Shown in pieces: positions 33,098 through 44,619 of a DNA stretch of 64,000 nucleotides (the stretch's first letter is position 1; the number at the start of each line of letters is the position of its first letter). The DNA lies in contig CAXKWD010000005.1 of NCBI GenBank assembly GCA_964059195.1, positions 41,059,825 to 41,123,824 of the forward strand. Reading direction: 5' to 3'. The DNA is from Ectobius pallidus. Lineage: Eukaryota > Arthropoda > Insecta > Blattodea > Ectobiidae. The translations under genes were made by a program, and so were the position numbers. Under the pieces are notes generated by a model that was not told the DNA's origin, made no database searches, and saw only the letters and a list, made by a program, of their open reading frames with translations.

Positions 33098-34886
33098 ATG
33101 GCATCCTCTGTAACATCAAAACTGAAATCGTGGGTGACAATCGACGACGCTTATACCACAGATGGCAAATTAGTGGAGTGCCAAGTGTGCGACAAAAAAG
33201 TGTGTTGTTCTATGAAATCCCAGTTGGAACAATACATTAAAACAGCTCTTCACCAAAAAAACAGGGAGCTACAGTGTCCCAAAAAGCAAGTGCTTCTGAC
33301 CCAAATGCAATCAGCCTCTGAAAACCTAAGCGAATTTTTAAAAGATCTTTCCAGAGCTTTCATAGCCGCAGATATACCATGGTACAGATTGCAAGTCCCA
33401 GAACTTTCGTCCTTCTTGGAAAAATATTGTAAGCGGAAGATTCCTGGCGAGTCGACCCTCCGCAAGAAACATTTGGATGTGTGCTACGAAGATGCAATCA
33501 GACGTCTCCGGGATGAAGTTGGTGTTTCTCACATATGACTGGCAGTAGACAAAACAACCGACACGTTGGGCCGCTACGTTGCAAACCTGGAGGTAGGAAA
33601 ACTTGATCCCGATTCACCTTCAAGATCATTTCTTATCTCTTCAAAAGTGTTAGAAAAAACGAACCATTCCACAGTTGCATGGTTCGAAAACGATGGATTG
33701 AAAGTGTTGTGGCCTGAAAGTGTGACTGCGGAAAAAGTGCTCCTGATGTGCTCTGATGCTGCGGCGTACATGCTGAAAGTCGCAGTTGCCTTGAAAGTGT
33801 TTTATCCTAATCTTATTCACATATCCTGTCTGGCCCATGGATTACATCGTGTGGCAGAAGAGGTGCGGAGCAGTTTCCCTTAAGTGAATGTGCTTGTGTT
33901 CCTCCACTAACAAAGTTTTTGTGAAAGCTCCTAGTCATGTACAGTGCTATCGAGACGAGTTACCAAATGTGCCGTTACCACCAGAGCCTTTACTGACACG
34001 GTGGGGCACCTGGATACAGGCTGTCGAGTTCTACAACGAAAACTTTGATGCCGTAAAGTCAGTTGTCACATCATTTCCTGCAGAATCTGGTGCCGCAGTG
34101 CGCGAGTCTCAAAATGTATTCAATGCATAGGCGTAACCAGGCCGACCATATGGAGGGGGGTTATAACATCCGCGGGGTATGGAATACCCCCAGGGAGAGG
34201 GGGTCCGGGAGTCCTCCCCCGGAAAATTTTAAAAATTAAGATGCAAAATAACAAGTTTTAAGCTTCCAGGGGTCCACCCCCGGAAAATTTTAAAAATTAA
34301 GACGCAAAATAACGAGTTTTAAGCTTCCCACGCTTTATACTTGTATTAAGTAATTTATGGGCAGACTTAAAAGAATTTTACAATTTTCCTTTTTTTAATC
34401 AATGGGGGGGGGGGGTTCAAACCCCCAAACCCCCCCCCCCCTCGGTACGCCTATGATTCAATGAACCTGGAGTTGAATGTTCCTTGTCATATATTGTTAG
34501 CAACTTTGGGTGGATCGCAAAGAGTATCAAGAAGCTGGAAACACCAGGACTTTCCTTAAAAGAATCCATGAACATTACAGAAGATGCGGAAATGAAACTC
34601 TACAAAGTACAGGGAGAAACGAGGATGAAAATTGTCCAGAAATTCCAGTCAGTTTTGAAGAGTAATCCAGGTTACGCTACATTCAAGACTGTATGCAGAA
34701 TTCTCGACGGAGGTTCCTGAGGATATTTCACCTGGAAAATGCCATCTCTTGAAGTATGCACCTGTGACTTCGTGCGATGTAGAGAGATCATTTTCCACCT
34801 ACAAAAGAATCCTGACTGACAGACGACTAAACATGACTGCTGAGCATTTGGAAAAGTATTTAGTTGTTCACTACGCATCACACTGA
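33098..34886 (+). pseudogene. hAT transposase (CGGBP1-like finger, DUF659-type), nearly full length
   Basis: The likely start is ATG at 33,098 (MASSVTSKLKSWVTID). An N-terminal BED-like finger follows (CQVCDKKV ... YIKTALHQ; the first zinc-binding His is Tyr here), then LPWYR-type DIPWYRLQVPELSSFLEKY, the RNase H-like core with LAVDKTTDTLGRYV and LLMCSDAAAYML, SCLAHGLHRVAEEV, and LLTRWGTWIQAVEFY. The C-terminal dimerisation region is TSCDVERSFSTYKRILTDRR. Damage: TGA at 33,536 in frame, a frameshift near 33,885, a 330-bp MITE at 34,126 and a frameshift near 34,715. The final stop is at 34,884. The same transposase type gave rise to the vertebrate CGGBP1 family. TIRs of this copy were not found. 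Confidence 0.9.
34126..34455. mobile_element. hAT-type MITE inside the hAT transposase gene
   Basis: The exact 8-bp TSD ATTCAATG is at 34,118-34,125 and 34,456-34,463. The termini are CATAGGCGTA(A)CC and, inverted, CATAGGCGTACCGAGG. An internal direct repeat of about 70 bp contains CCCGGAAAATTTTAAAAATT twice (near 34,218 and 34,278). G and C homopolymers at 34,403-34,442 pair with each other. It is non-coding. If removed with one TSD, the transposase frame resumes with the family order preserved. Confidence 0.93.
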
Positions 34887-35195
34887 CGTGGTACGTACTG
34901 GTATGGCTCATTTTTTACTTCTTTCAGAAAATCTATTTTGTGGAAATTTTTATTAAATGTGCATTCTATTTTCCACCAGACAATTAATTTTCTTCGTTCA
35001 ATGAGAATATTCTTGTGTATTGTGAAAACTTAAAACCATCTGTTGTGATGAAAAATATCTGGCCACAATAAACTACTAAATTGTGACCAAAACTGCTGTC
35101 AACCATGTTAACAAATTATCTTGATCATTAAATTTTCAATCTTAATTAGCACATTTCAATTTTGTTATTTGAAAATAACTTCTTAGTAAAAAAAA

Positions 35196-35246
<51 letters not shown>

Positions 35247-35439
35247 TATTGAGTATAACTGCATTTTTACCATCAGAAACCTAAAAAATAGCACAGGAAC
35301 GGAGAAAATTATTAAAGACTACGAAAAATATTGCATTACATATATTGATATACTTACATATTTTTACATATTTTAGTGACTTTATGTACATATTTCGCAT
35401 GTATTGACTATATAAAAATCCGGTCTTTACTAATGAATC
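34887..35439. other. hAT 3' flank and (GA)n microsatellite
   Basis: A 42-base GA repeat lies at 35,202-35,243. The DNA after the hAT stop codon is AT-rich and may include the element's 3' UTR, but no terminal inverted repeat is recognised. Confidence 0.5.
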
Positions 35440-36410
35440 ATACGTCTTGACATCAGGGGATACCTCAGGACTTCTCAGTGTAAATATTTTCAGTTGACAT
35501 TTCTAGGGGTTTAATTGAATGCGACATTTTGATAACCAGTGTAAGATTAGATCTAATGAAGATTGCACTTGTATAGCAGCTGCAAATATATTGTGATGAG
35601 AACTATATATCACTGTGTCATCTGCAAATAGAGCTGTATGCACAGAAGGCAAATCTGGTATATCAGAAGTATAAATATTGAAAAGAATAGGAGACGAAAT
35701 ACTTCCTTGTGGAAGTCCAGCAAGAATGGGCCGCTTTGTAGACAATGCAGACAGAAAAAATTCTGTTCTTAAAAAAACTGGTGATTAGGGGTTTAAGTAC
35801 ATTGGAAGACCAACTTCACGTGGCTTATAAAGCAAACCTTCATTCCATACTCTTAATCAAATGCTTGTGTGACATCTAAGAACGCTGCTACAGTATGTTC
35901 ATACTGTTCGAAACAGTGATATATATATTCTATTAATCGCAGCAATTGATGATTGGTCGAGTGATGCCTTTTAAATCCAAACTGGTGTAGGGGAATATTA
36001 GAAGTATCATAAATATATTTCTGGATGCGGTTAAGAATTTTTTTAAATAATTTTGACAAGGACGATAGGAGGCTTATTGACCTGTAGCTGCTTGGGGAAG
36101 ATATTGATTTCTATGGTTTATGAATGACAATAACTTAAGCGTGTTTGCATGATGTAGGAATGTAGCCAGTGCGAAGAACGGAATTAAATAAAGAAACGAT
36201 ATATGCCAGGGACATTCTAGTTAGCTACTTTAGCACTGTGTTTGGAATTTTAACATATCCTTTGAGCTTTCTTATTAGGTAACCTTTTAATAATGTTGTT
36301 AATTTCACTGACAATAACAAAATGAATGGGCTTTGATACTGATGATTTTTCATCTTGTGATATTTCTGCTTTGTATATTTTACAACTATCGATAGACTAC
36401 ACAAATCTAA
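35440..36410 (-). pseudogene. Jockey-like LINE reverse transcriptase remnant
   Basis: Minus strand, reading downward: PIHFVIVSEINNIIKRLPNK (about 36,290-36,350), the pre-finger region with LPNKKA; IYRFFI- and RPISLLSSL-like pieces; MSKLFKKILNRIQKYI ... FGFKRHHSTNHQLLRLIEYI (35,900-36,059); a DVTQAFD word at 35,853; LAGLPQGSISSPILFNIYTS then DIPDLP; and the catalytic box ALFADDTVIYSSH (35,600-35,640). The LPQGS..SP.LFN.Y..D.P and FADDT forms are typical of the Jockey clade. Stops and frameshifts inactivate it. The endonuclease and 3' end are missing or unreadable. Confidence 0.87.
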
Positions 36411-37468
36411 TGAAAACTTTATATTTTAATTTGTAAATGTGTGGACACTTCATTCAAATAGTGTAACTTATTAATCAGACCCGGCCTCTTTTTCCGTTGA
36501 GGCTAACTACTTATTAAAATATTTGAGCCCTGTTGCAGGAACACGGTGCTCCAGGAGCCAATAAAGAAATGAAAACTTATCGTAAATCAGAAAATCGTAG
36601 ATGAAATTACTTTTAGTTATTTGGACATTGGCTGTTAGGGTAATATTTAGAAACCAATAATTAATTTACCCTATGTACTTAGCCTATTGCAAAGAAGTAA
36701 TGTAATTGTACTATAACTGATGAGAGTAAGTAGGCCTAAAGCTGGAGTGAGAGGCTCATAAAGTGCTCGCGGTTATGAATTAGAAGGCTAATGAACACTT
36801 GAATACAGCCATGGACAAAACCATTTTTTTCAAAATACAAGCTTCATAAAAATAAGGTCTAATGGAAGAACCTGCTAGTTACGCGGAAATTGAGCTACTG
36901 AAGTGAAGTATGACAAGATAACATTGCAACACGTTTCTAACAATTAGTATAGAAGATCACATGTTTTCGAAGGCTGAAAAAGGTAAATAATTATGAAACT
37001 TTACTCTTTATAGATGGAACATGAGTTATTCAAGGGTGAATAATATAAAAACATGACAATAATGAACCTTTGGGTTTCAATCCTGAATGTGACGCCTTGT
37101 TCCTAGAACGCCTCTATCTTTAATGTCACGGCTCGAAACGATAACCTTTATAAAAAACGCAACCTTATTAATTCTATTTCAGTTGTGGAGGGCAGTAGAA
37201 ACACTAAAGAAACCAAAGATACAGCAATATTCACTGTAATAATCCTACTAGCATTCTGGATAAGATTGGACTATCATGCTAGGGTGCGGGTTATGATCCC
37301 TGTCACTTGACCATTTTTTGTGACCACTCAATCCTTATTCCATTTCGACTTCCATGACATAAACAGAACTCGAATATTGAACTGCAGGTACCACAGGTAG
37401 GAAGTAGGTAATAATTTTCGTCCCACAAATGCAATCTATATAATTTAAATAATTGGCTAGCCACTTCA
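36411..37468. other. AT-rich stretch, no gene recognised
   Basis: No gene or bounded repeat supported. The left margin may include more of the decayed Jockey-like element. Confidence 0.4.
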
Positions 37469-37476
37469 CCCATGGT

Positions 37477-37922
37477 TAGGCTTGCCAGACGTCCCGGTTT
37501 GACCGGGACAGTCCCGGTTTTCAGACATAATCCCGGTGTCCCGGCCGGTTTACTTCACGTCCCGGTAAAAGTTAAATTTCATTTTCTTGATGACCAAAAA
37601 AGTATAAAAAAGTCCTAGCCAAAGAAAAGTACACGTAAATATTGTTAAAATTTTTATTACTTATTCAAAATGTTTCTTCTTACTTAAGTAACTTTTAAAT
37701 ATTAACATGTTAGAAATAAAATGTTTAAATTTATATGCTTATGTCATTTATTGCTACCCCTGGTTTAGGTTCCTAATCAGTAACCATTTATTCATAGCAC
37801 TGAGAATAAACTACCCTCTAAAACACTCTAAAAACCCGCCAAGGGTGTGCACCCTTGAATACCTGCGACGCTGGGGGCATTCCAGTGTCCCGGTTGAACA
37901 TTTCAGAAATCTGGCAAGCCTA
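37477..37922. mobile_element. hAT-type MITE, 446 bp, with 8-bp TSD
   Basis: The termini TAGGCTTGCCAGA are perfect 13-bp inverted repeats. The flanks CCCATGGT (37,469-37,476) and CCCATAGT (37,923-37,930) are an 8-bp duplication with one change. The left subterminal region holds several CCCGG(T)/ACCGGGAC repeats (37,490-37,570), and the right has GTGTCCCGGTTGAAC. These motif clusters are typical transposase-binding subterminal repeats. No transposase; a short plus-strand frame (37,707-37,940) has no domain. Confidence 0.88.
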
Positions 37923-37930
37923 CCCATAGT

Positions 37931-40900
37931 TAATTGGTGAAAAAGACTCATAGTCATTACGAAATTATAATGACAATAACAACAGATCTTACGCATATCA
38001 TATCATGAATACCTGCTACATATAATCGAAAGTCTGTAGTACTACATCGTCCGCCGTGGAACTTTATCTACCTTCGACCGCTGCGTCAAATATCAAAGAC
38101 AGATGACATTATTGGGGCATGTAGTCAGCATAGACTCACACGGCTGTTACTGATGGCTTACTTCGTTATGAAGTAGCTCCTCATTTGGTGTTAAAAGGCA
38201 CACCTTTCCACAACTCCCATTTGAGAAAAATCCGATGAGGTACCGGCTATCAGTAGCCGGTCAGCAACGCTAACCACTAGACGATGCAGGCGTTCCGTAC
38301 TTGCCACATAGTAGGCCTGCTATTAAATATGATTAAAAATTACATTTTGTGCACTACCTTACGAGTTACGAAAGAGTATGGGTGATCTATGGGAACAGCA
38401 TACCGATCTCAAGATAAATATTTCGATTGTCCTAGTGCACATCACTAATTGTAGTACCATTCACAAAGTATTCAATCTGTATTCTGTAAAAACTCTTATT
38501 TATAAGTGGTAAAAGAGAAATATTATTTTGCGGACGAGTTTAGCAATAATACGAGCAAAATAAACTCAGTTTACCATGAGTATCATACTCTTCTGTTTGG
38601 AAAGCCCTTATTATTTGTAAAATGATAATATTATATCTATTCTGATGAATTGCATACCACGTAGCTGTATTGGATTTTCGATTTGCCCTGCCATCTAGGC
38701 ACAGCAGAAGTTACTGATTTTCTAATGCACGGCTGTCAACATATTGACAAAGCTTTGAACCACCAAATATGACGATTTTTTCAACCCCCATGGAAATTTA
38801 ACATTTAAAAAGGCATGATGGATTTTAGAATTGTCAACTTTTATCAAACTAACTGTATTTAATAGTCATATACTGTACAAATACCCTTAACTTATGAAGT
38901 GTTTTTGCATTTGGTTAAAATTAAAGATTGTTTCAATGGATTTTCAACACCAGTGCGATAATATGCAACATTATTTGGTGCGTCTTGTGTTACAAGTTCT
39001 ATTTTAACTCAAGATTTCTAAAATTAACATTTTTATACAATTGTTTACCAGTTCAGAAGATGTAATATATATATAATTTAAGATCGGATCATATTCCATT
39101 TTTTGAGCAAATTAACATAGTGAACGAAACTCGCTTTTCTTGATTTTCCAATTATTCAAAACGCCATCTGGGCAAACATTTTAACGGAAATCTATCCAAA
39201 TTTTTAAAAAGATTTTCCAAGAGTGGATTAAAAAAAATATAGCACTAATTAATAATGGCTGAAAATCTGTGCCATTATTTAACAAACAATAGTCCTCACG
39301 GGAGCTTAGAGGTATTATTTTCTTTCCATTGGTATGGGATTGTTTATGGTGACGTATTTTCATAAGGTGAATGAATTTTAAGTTTAGTTTAATAGGCCTT
39401 TAATGGAGGAACTCTTTGAGGAATTTAATACTCAACATCAAGGTTGGTAGAATGGTCGATAATTCGGCAATGAAAAAGAAAGTGTCTCACTGTATAAACA
39501 GTGTACACTCCAAGCTACAAATCATCAGATTCAAAGAAAATATTTAAAAGAAATACTAAACGGATAATTGCTCGTGTAGAAAAAAGGATTATAAAATGAT
39601 CAGCTATTTGATGTTAATGCATTTCTTTACCTAACGTAATCTTGGTGCTGGAGGGAAATTGAAAGAAAACAACATGTTGTGAAATATGGTTACCTTCTCC
39701 TGTAATGGAAATATTTTTCACTTCATCTTCATGGAGATCTTAAAGCTGCCGAAGTCGTCGGTAATAAAACGGAAAGGCCTCATTTCATAGGATATTGTGG
39801 GAGAAAGTTTGTATGCCTGGTGTAAACGCTCCCTAAGTGGATGTGAAGCATCTCTCCGGAGAAGTATAAAAGTTAGACTTCAAGTTCAAATAAGCAAACT
39901 CTTCGATTTTCGCATCACCTGTACGTGTGGTCCCCGAGGCGCACAACTGTCTGCACAAGCTGCCACCAAACTGAGACACCGAACCCGCAATGCTAATTAC
40001 TAATTTGCAAGCATTAATTAGGCTTCGACATTCACATCTTAACTATACAAGCTATCTTGTCTTGTGCACAGGGTTTCAAGGCTCTGAGTTGGTGGCTTCA
40101 ATTACTGATGACTTCGCTGAAAGTGTCATTCCTTCTAAAATAACAACGAATAATTCCTCTAAATACCTAAGCTTCGAACAGTAGTAAAATTTACCTTGGA
40201 GTGATATTTGATAGCGAAGTGGCCTAGTTTGTATTTCCTCATAGTCTTTCAATTTATATTGAATGTCTCCACTTCATTTCCTATAAAATAAATTATACTG
40301 TTAACAGTACACCTCACTCCACGAAATGACTAAATCTGATACCCATACAGTTGGAGACAAAACTACTAAGCTGGCAAATCACTCGGTTACTACCTGTATG
40401 GTTCACTTGAAGTGGTATAGTTGTAAGGCAAAGATGGTAATCTTAGGATATCATACGAGCTAATTACTTGGTCTTCTTCTGGTGTGTGTTCGATTATCTC
40501 CGCTGCTGTTTTATGATAGCGAGTAATTTAAATACCGGTAAGCTTTCATTCTGATAAATTAATTGGACATTATAATAATGTCAAAAAAAAGAAGTCTGAC
40601 AACATCAATTGAATATTAGTTAAAATTAAATGGAATGTGGTGTTCAGTCCAATGCACCTCGAGGAATACTAGCCCGTAAGACTATTTTCATCTAGTCCCG
40701 TTTAGAATGTTCCATAATTTTATTTAGCCTTCTCGAAGAATGTTCTGAATATTCTGAAAATGAACTCGGGGCGAATGTGATTACTAAAAAAATCTGATAA
40801 TAGTGATTCATATCCCTGGCTTTAGTTATATTAACGACATAGATTTTAAACATCTCCAGACGAAGAAGTCGGGAGCCTTAGATCAGTAATCTTGGCGGCC

Positions 40901-42486
40901 AGTGATTCCAGATCATAAAACAATGCGTTCTTGAAACATGGTGTCAGTCGGATTAGGTGTGTGCTGCAAGTAAATCCGTGACACCATCAAATTCGAAAGG
41001 CATATCCAACAATGTCTTGGTGATTCTATTCTATAAACTTTATAAAAGTATTCCGTATTGTACTGTGCCTTATTATGTTTATTACAACAGTACGGTATCA
41101 GAAGTACTATGTTACGCATTCCGATGGATGGAAATTTGCGTGTCCTGAAATAAGGAGTGTGGTCACAAACATCTGCATCAGCATACAAATTGTCAACAGT
41201 GCAGTCTTGTTAGTGTCAAAAATGTCATGCATGCATTTTATTTTAGGGACGAAACGTGACATCACAATGCAGGATTTTGCGATCGTTACTGTCCGAAGAA
41301 TTGAATGCACTGCCAGTCGTCCAGCTAAGCGAGTGTGTAGCCTAGAGTGATCAACCATTCCGGTTTGATCTGGACTATACCATTTTTGACATCAAAATTC
41401 CTTTTCCTGGGCATTCACCTTCCGGGGAGCTTTACTTACAGCTTACATGAATGTTGACAAGGGAACAGTTGCATAGAATCTCATACATCTTTTACTCTGT
41501 ACTGAATTGAAAAAGAAAAAAAACATAGGATTTCTCAGTTTGGTTCCAAGTGGTCTCTCATATCGTGAAATAAAATTATAGTTTAAGGGGGGAAGTACAC
41601 CTTTAGCTTGTGTGAAATTACTATTTTTAGAAAAACAAGTTCCTCTGTTCTCTAAGTTCAATGGGAAAATTGCACAAAATACACTATCTGTACAACGCTA
41701 AGCGAGTTTAACGTTTTTCAAAACAGAATTTATATATGTTTTAATTATTAAAATTTCCGGAAATTTGGTCCAGGCGAGGAGCGTTTACATAATTTGTAAT
41801 TCAAATATCTATCAAATATAAATTATCAGATCTTGATCAATTCTGGTTTTGAGGTGTTTTAATAAGAGTATCTACAACATTAACTAAAATATTTAAGATA
41901 GGACTACAAAAACATTTATTTTATTTTTTCAAAGTTCTGCATTAAAATTTCCACAAAATGTAATGAAAATTATTTTAAAAAGCTGTACACACCACATGAA
42001 AGATTTTAGTATATGTAATGGACCACACAAGCGTGAAAAATTTAAACAAAATATCTTAAATACTTTTTGAGTTATCAAGCAAACAGTTTGCAAAAACTAA
42101 ACTTTCGCTCTTTTCGAAAGCTCTAAAATATATTACTCATTATTAAATTATTGTATAACTTTATGACAAGTAGAGGATATTTCAAGGCTTTTTCTATTGT
42201 CGTGGGTAATAAAGAACACAGTTTTGGATGACATGTTCAACAGTTAGATCTTCTTTACATGTATTATAAATAGGAGGACACAATTGAGGGCGTTAAAGCC
42301 AAAGTGCTGTAAGTCATGTCTAAAAAAAATTAACCTAAGTATTGCAATGCAATGTTGCGGCATAGAAATGTTAGCAGGAAGAGTCGTGTAAGTCCTATTA
42401 TGTCCATACACCATACATGTGTATGTATATATATATATATTATATACATATAGGTGGGAGGACAATAATAGGAGAGATTATTATAA
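37931..42486. other. AT-rich stretch, no gene recognised
   Basis: No host gene recognised. A tRNA-like decayed piece is listed at 38,215-38,310. Open frames at 39,797-40,184, 40,913-41,358 and 41,443-41,661 have no recognisable domain. CAACCATTCCGGTTTGATC near 41,350 weakly recalls the CCCGGTTTGACC of the 37.5-kb MITE. An AT run is at 42,428-42,450. Confidence 0.4.
38215..38310 (-). repeat. Possible degenerate tRNA-like SINE head
   Basis: On the minus strand CATCGTCTAGTGGTTAGCGT resembles a tRNA A box (TAGTGGTTAG). It is followed by GACCGGCTACTGATAGCCGG. The B box is not recognisable. Weak. Confidence 0.3.
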
Positions 42487-42488
42487 TA

Positions 42489-43395
42489 CAGGGTGCGGCA
42501 TTTAAAGTTTCCCATTTTCAAAACCGTGTAACACATTTATTTAACAAAGAAATAAGCTATTTTGAACATTTTTAAATGGCTTACAGTCTTGGATTTACAA
42601 TTCTGGTCTTACTTTTTTAATATGATTTCCTTGAGATGCCCTCCATTAACTTCAACACATTGCTGCAATCTCCCTCGTACACTGGCCTTTACGTGGTGTG
42701 TGGTGTCTTGCGTAACATTTGCACTTTCCTGCTGAATTGCATTGTTAAGGCTGTTAATGTCAGGGAGGGCATGAGCCAAAACTTTATACTTCAGATAGTC
42801 CCACAGAAAAAAAAATCTGCCTCAGTAAGGTCGGGAGATTTGGAGGGAAAGAATTTGGAAAGAATTCGGCCGGGGAAACCAGCATGAAGGGTGTCCATTG
42901 AAAGATGTGTAGTATGTGCTACAACACCATCCTGTTGAAACCACAATCTCTTAATATCCAAGTTACGATATGTCGATTCTGGTAGGAAGAAAGTTTGCAG
43001 CATGTGATTGTAACGTTCAGAGTTGACAGAAACTGAAGCACCATTATCGCTCTCAAAGAAATAAGGGCCAATAATACCCTGTGCTGCAATGGCGCACCAC
43101 ACCACGACCTTAGGACTGTGAAGTGGCAGTTTGTGGATTATGCGTGGATTTGCAGGAAATTGCACATGTTACGCAAAACACTACACAATGCGTAATGGCC
43201 AGTGTACGAGGGAGATTGCAGCAATGTGTTGAAATTAATGGAGGGCATCTCAAGGACATAATATTCAAAAAGTAAGACCAGAATTGCAAATCCAAGACTG
43301 TAAGACATTTAAAAATGTTCAATGTAGCTTATTTAAGTGTTAAATAAATGTGTTACACGGTTTTGAAAATGGGAAACTTTAAATGCCGCACCCTG
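42489..43395 (-). mobile_element. Tc1/mariner-superfamily element with TA TSDs and ~245-bp arms
   Basis: The ends are CAGGGTGCGGCATTTAAAGT and its inverse, flanked by TA (42,487-42,488 and 43,396-43,397). The left arm (42,489-~42,735) and right arm (~43,150-43,395) are inverted copies. The left arm, read on the minus strand, encodes the transposase C-terminus (RGRLQQCVEVNGGHLKEI), and the right arm repeats that coding segment inverted. The right arm therefore stands where the transposase N-terminal half should be. Total length 907 bp. Confidence 0.9.
42600..43165 (-). pseudogene. Tc1/mariner-superfamily transposase, catalytic half only
   Basis: The minus strand reads LPLHSPKVVVWCAIAAQGII, PYFFESDNGASVSVNSERYN, WFQQDGVVAHTTHLSMDTL, GFPGRILSKF and SPDLTEADFFFCGTI, then after a frame change the C-terminal words CVEVNGGHLKEI. 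WFQQDG holds the second catalytic Asp and TEAD the third. I count 37 residues between them, which would fit a DD37D (maT-like) type, but an indel between them is possible. The N-terminal HTH and first catalytic Asp are missing. It is inactive. Confidence 0.87.
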
Positions 43396-43519
43396 TACAT
43401 CTAACAAAACATTCTGTTTCTCTAAATGCATAAAACATTATTTATACCACTTTGGCTTTAACCCCCTCAGTTATATCTTTGGAATGCTTGGAGATCTGAA
43501 TTTATCAGTCTTGTATTTA

Positions 43520-44579
43520 ATGTAATGTAATTTAATGTAATGTAAGTGTTTATTACAGTGGTTAACTTTTACAAATTCCAATGCAAACAATCGCATGAGT
43601 CCACATGGACCGTACATGCTTACGCAAAAACACACACACAAAATGAACAAATAATATAAATACAAAATACACAAACAAACTAAATCTATTCCTCACCCTC
43701 CACACCCGCTCTCCAATTTGTCGCTTTTTCAAACCTGAGCTGTCTCTCAATCATTAAAAACTTCCCAATGCCTTCCTCAACGTTTTTTCCCGTCAGTAAC
43801 TCCAAACATATTCGTTGCTCCTGTTTGATTCCATAAAAGAAAATGGTAAATATTTTTCCCTCCAATTTTCCAAACCTTCACAATTCGCCAAAATATGAAA
43901 CCATGATTCTTCCCTCCTTACATAAAGGACAAACTCTCATTCCGTTTTCATCTGTGATCTTAATCATTCTCCATGCACCGAGTATAATGCAAGCGAGCCC
44001 CAGTTTACTGACTTTAGATCCTTTTCCTATGTATTAATCCTTCCCCCACTCCAATTTTAACCGCGATTGTAATTCAAGTGAAACCATAGTCTGACATTGT
44101 GCACTTGTCTGTTGTCTATCAGTATCCTTCAAACGGTTCTTAACATTCCTCCACACACTTCTCCTATTGCCCTGCCCATCCATCCAAACGTATCCCATCC
44201 CAATTGTTTCTAATCCCTTTCTTTGTAAGCCCACGTATTTCCTCCTATTCTTAGCTGTTCTTGATAACATATTGCTCTAATTAGAGACTGATCCCCCAGC
44301 ATAAGTTGTAACCAATATTTCACCGCCCTAATTTTACACTCTATAGTCTCACTATGCGCTCCAAACTCTCTCATAATGCCACAGTTTGCAGTACCCCACC
44401 CTACCCCGAAAATCCCTTTCAAAAAACGCGTCCTGACCTGATCTAGATTCCCTGTTTCTTCCCAACCCCATATCTCAGCCCCATAAGTCATCGTCGATCT
44501 CACTATTGCCCCGTACACAGTTTCCATAACACCTATTGGCATGTCTGGAATTTTGCTACGTATCCGAAGAGTCTCAGCT
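43520..44579 (-). mobile_element. Non-LTR retrotransposon, family A copy 2, 5'-truncated
   Basis: Same family as 2111-4243 and 57,399-58,913. The minus strand carries MTYGAEIWGWEETGNLDQVR, LQLMLGDQSLIRAICYQEQL and QTSAQCQTMVSLELQSRLK; the 3' end is an (ACATT/ATTAA)n-like tail at 43,520-43,545. It breaks at CTCAGCT (44,579), within the family's internal sequence, which shows 5' truncation. TTGTATTTA at 43,511-43,519 and 44,589-44,597 may be the TSD; about nine extra bases lie between the 5' break and the right copy. Frameshifts separate the coding pieces. Confidence 0.88.
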
Positions 44580-44619
44580 ATTATTGTATTGTATTTAGTT
44601 AATCATTGGTTTCTGAGGA

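Noticed and set aside
33250..33838. Minus-strand open frames opposite the hAT gene
   Set aside because: Shadows of the plus-strand transposase sequence.
41340..41440. Possible second copy of the 37.5-kb hAT MITE (ATTCCGGTTTGATC)
   Set aside because: Similarity limited to about a dozen bases and no terminal repeats or TSD.
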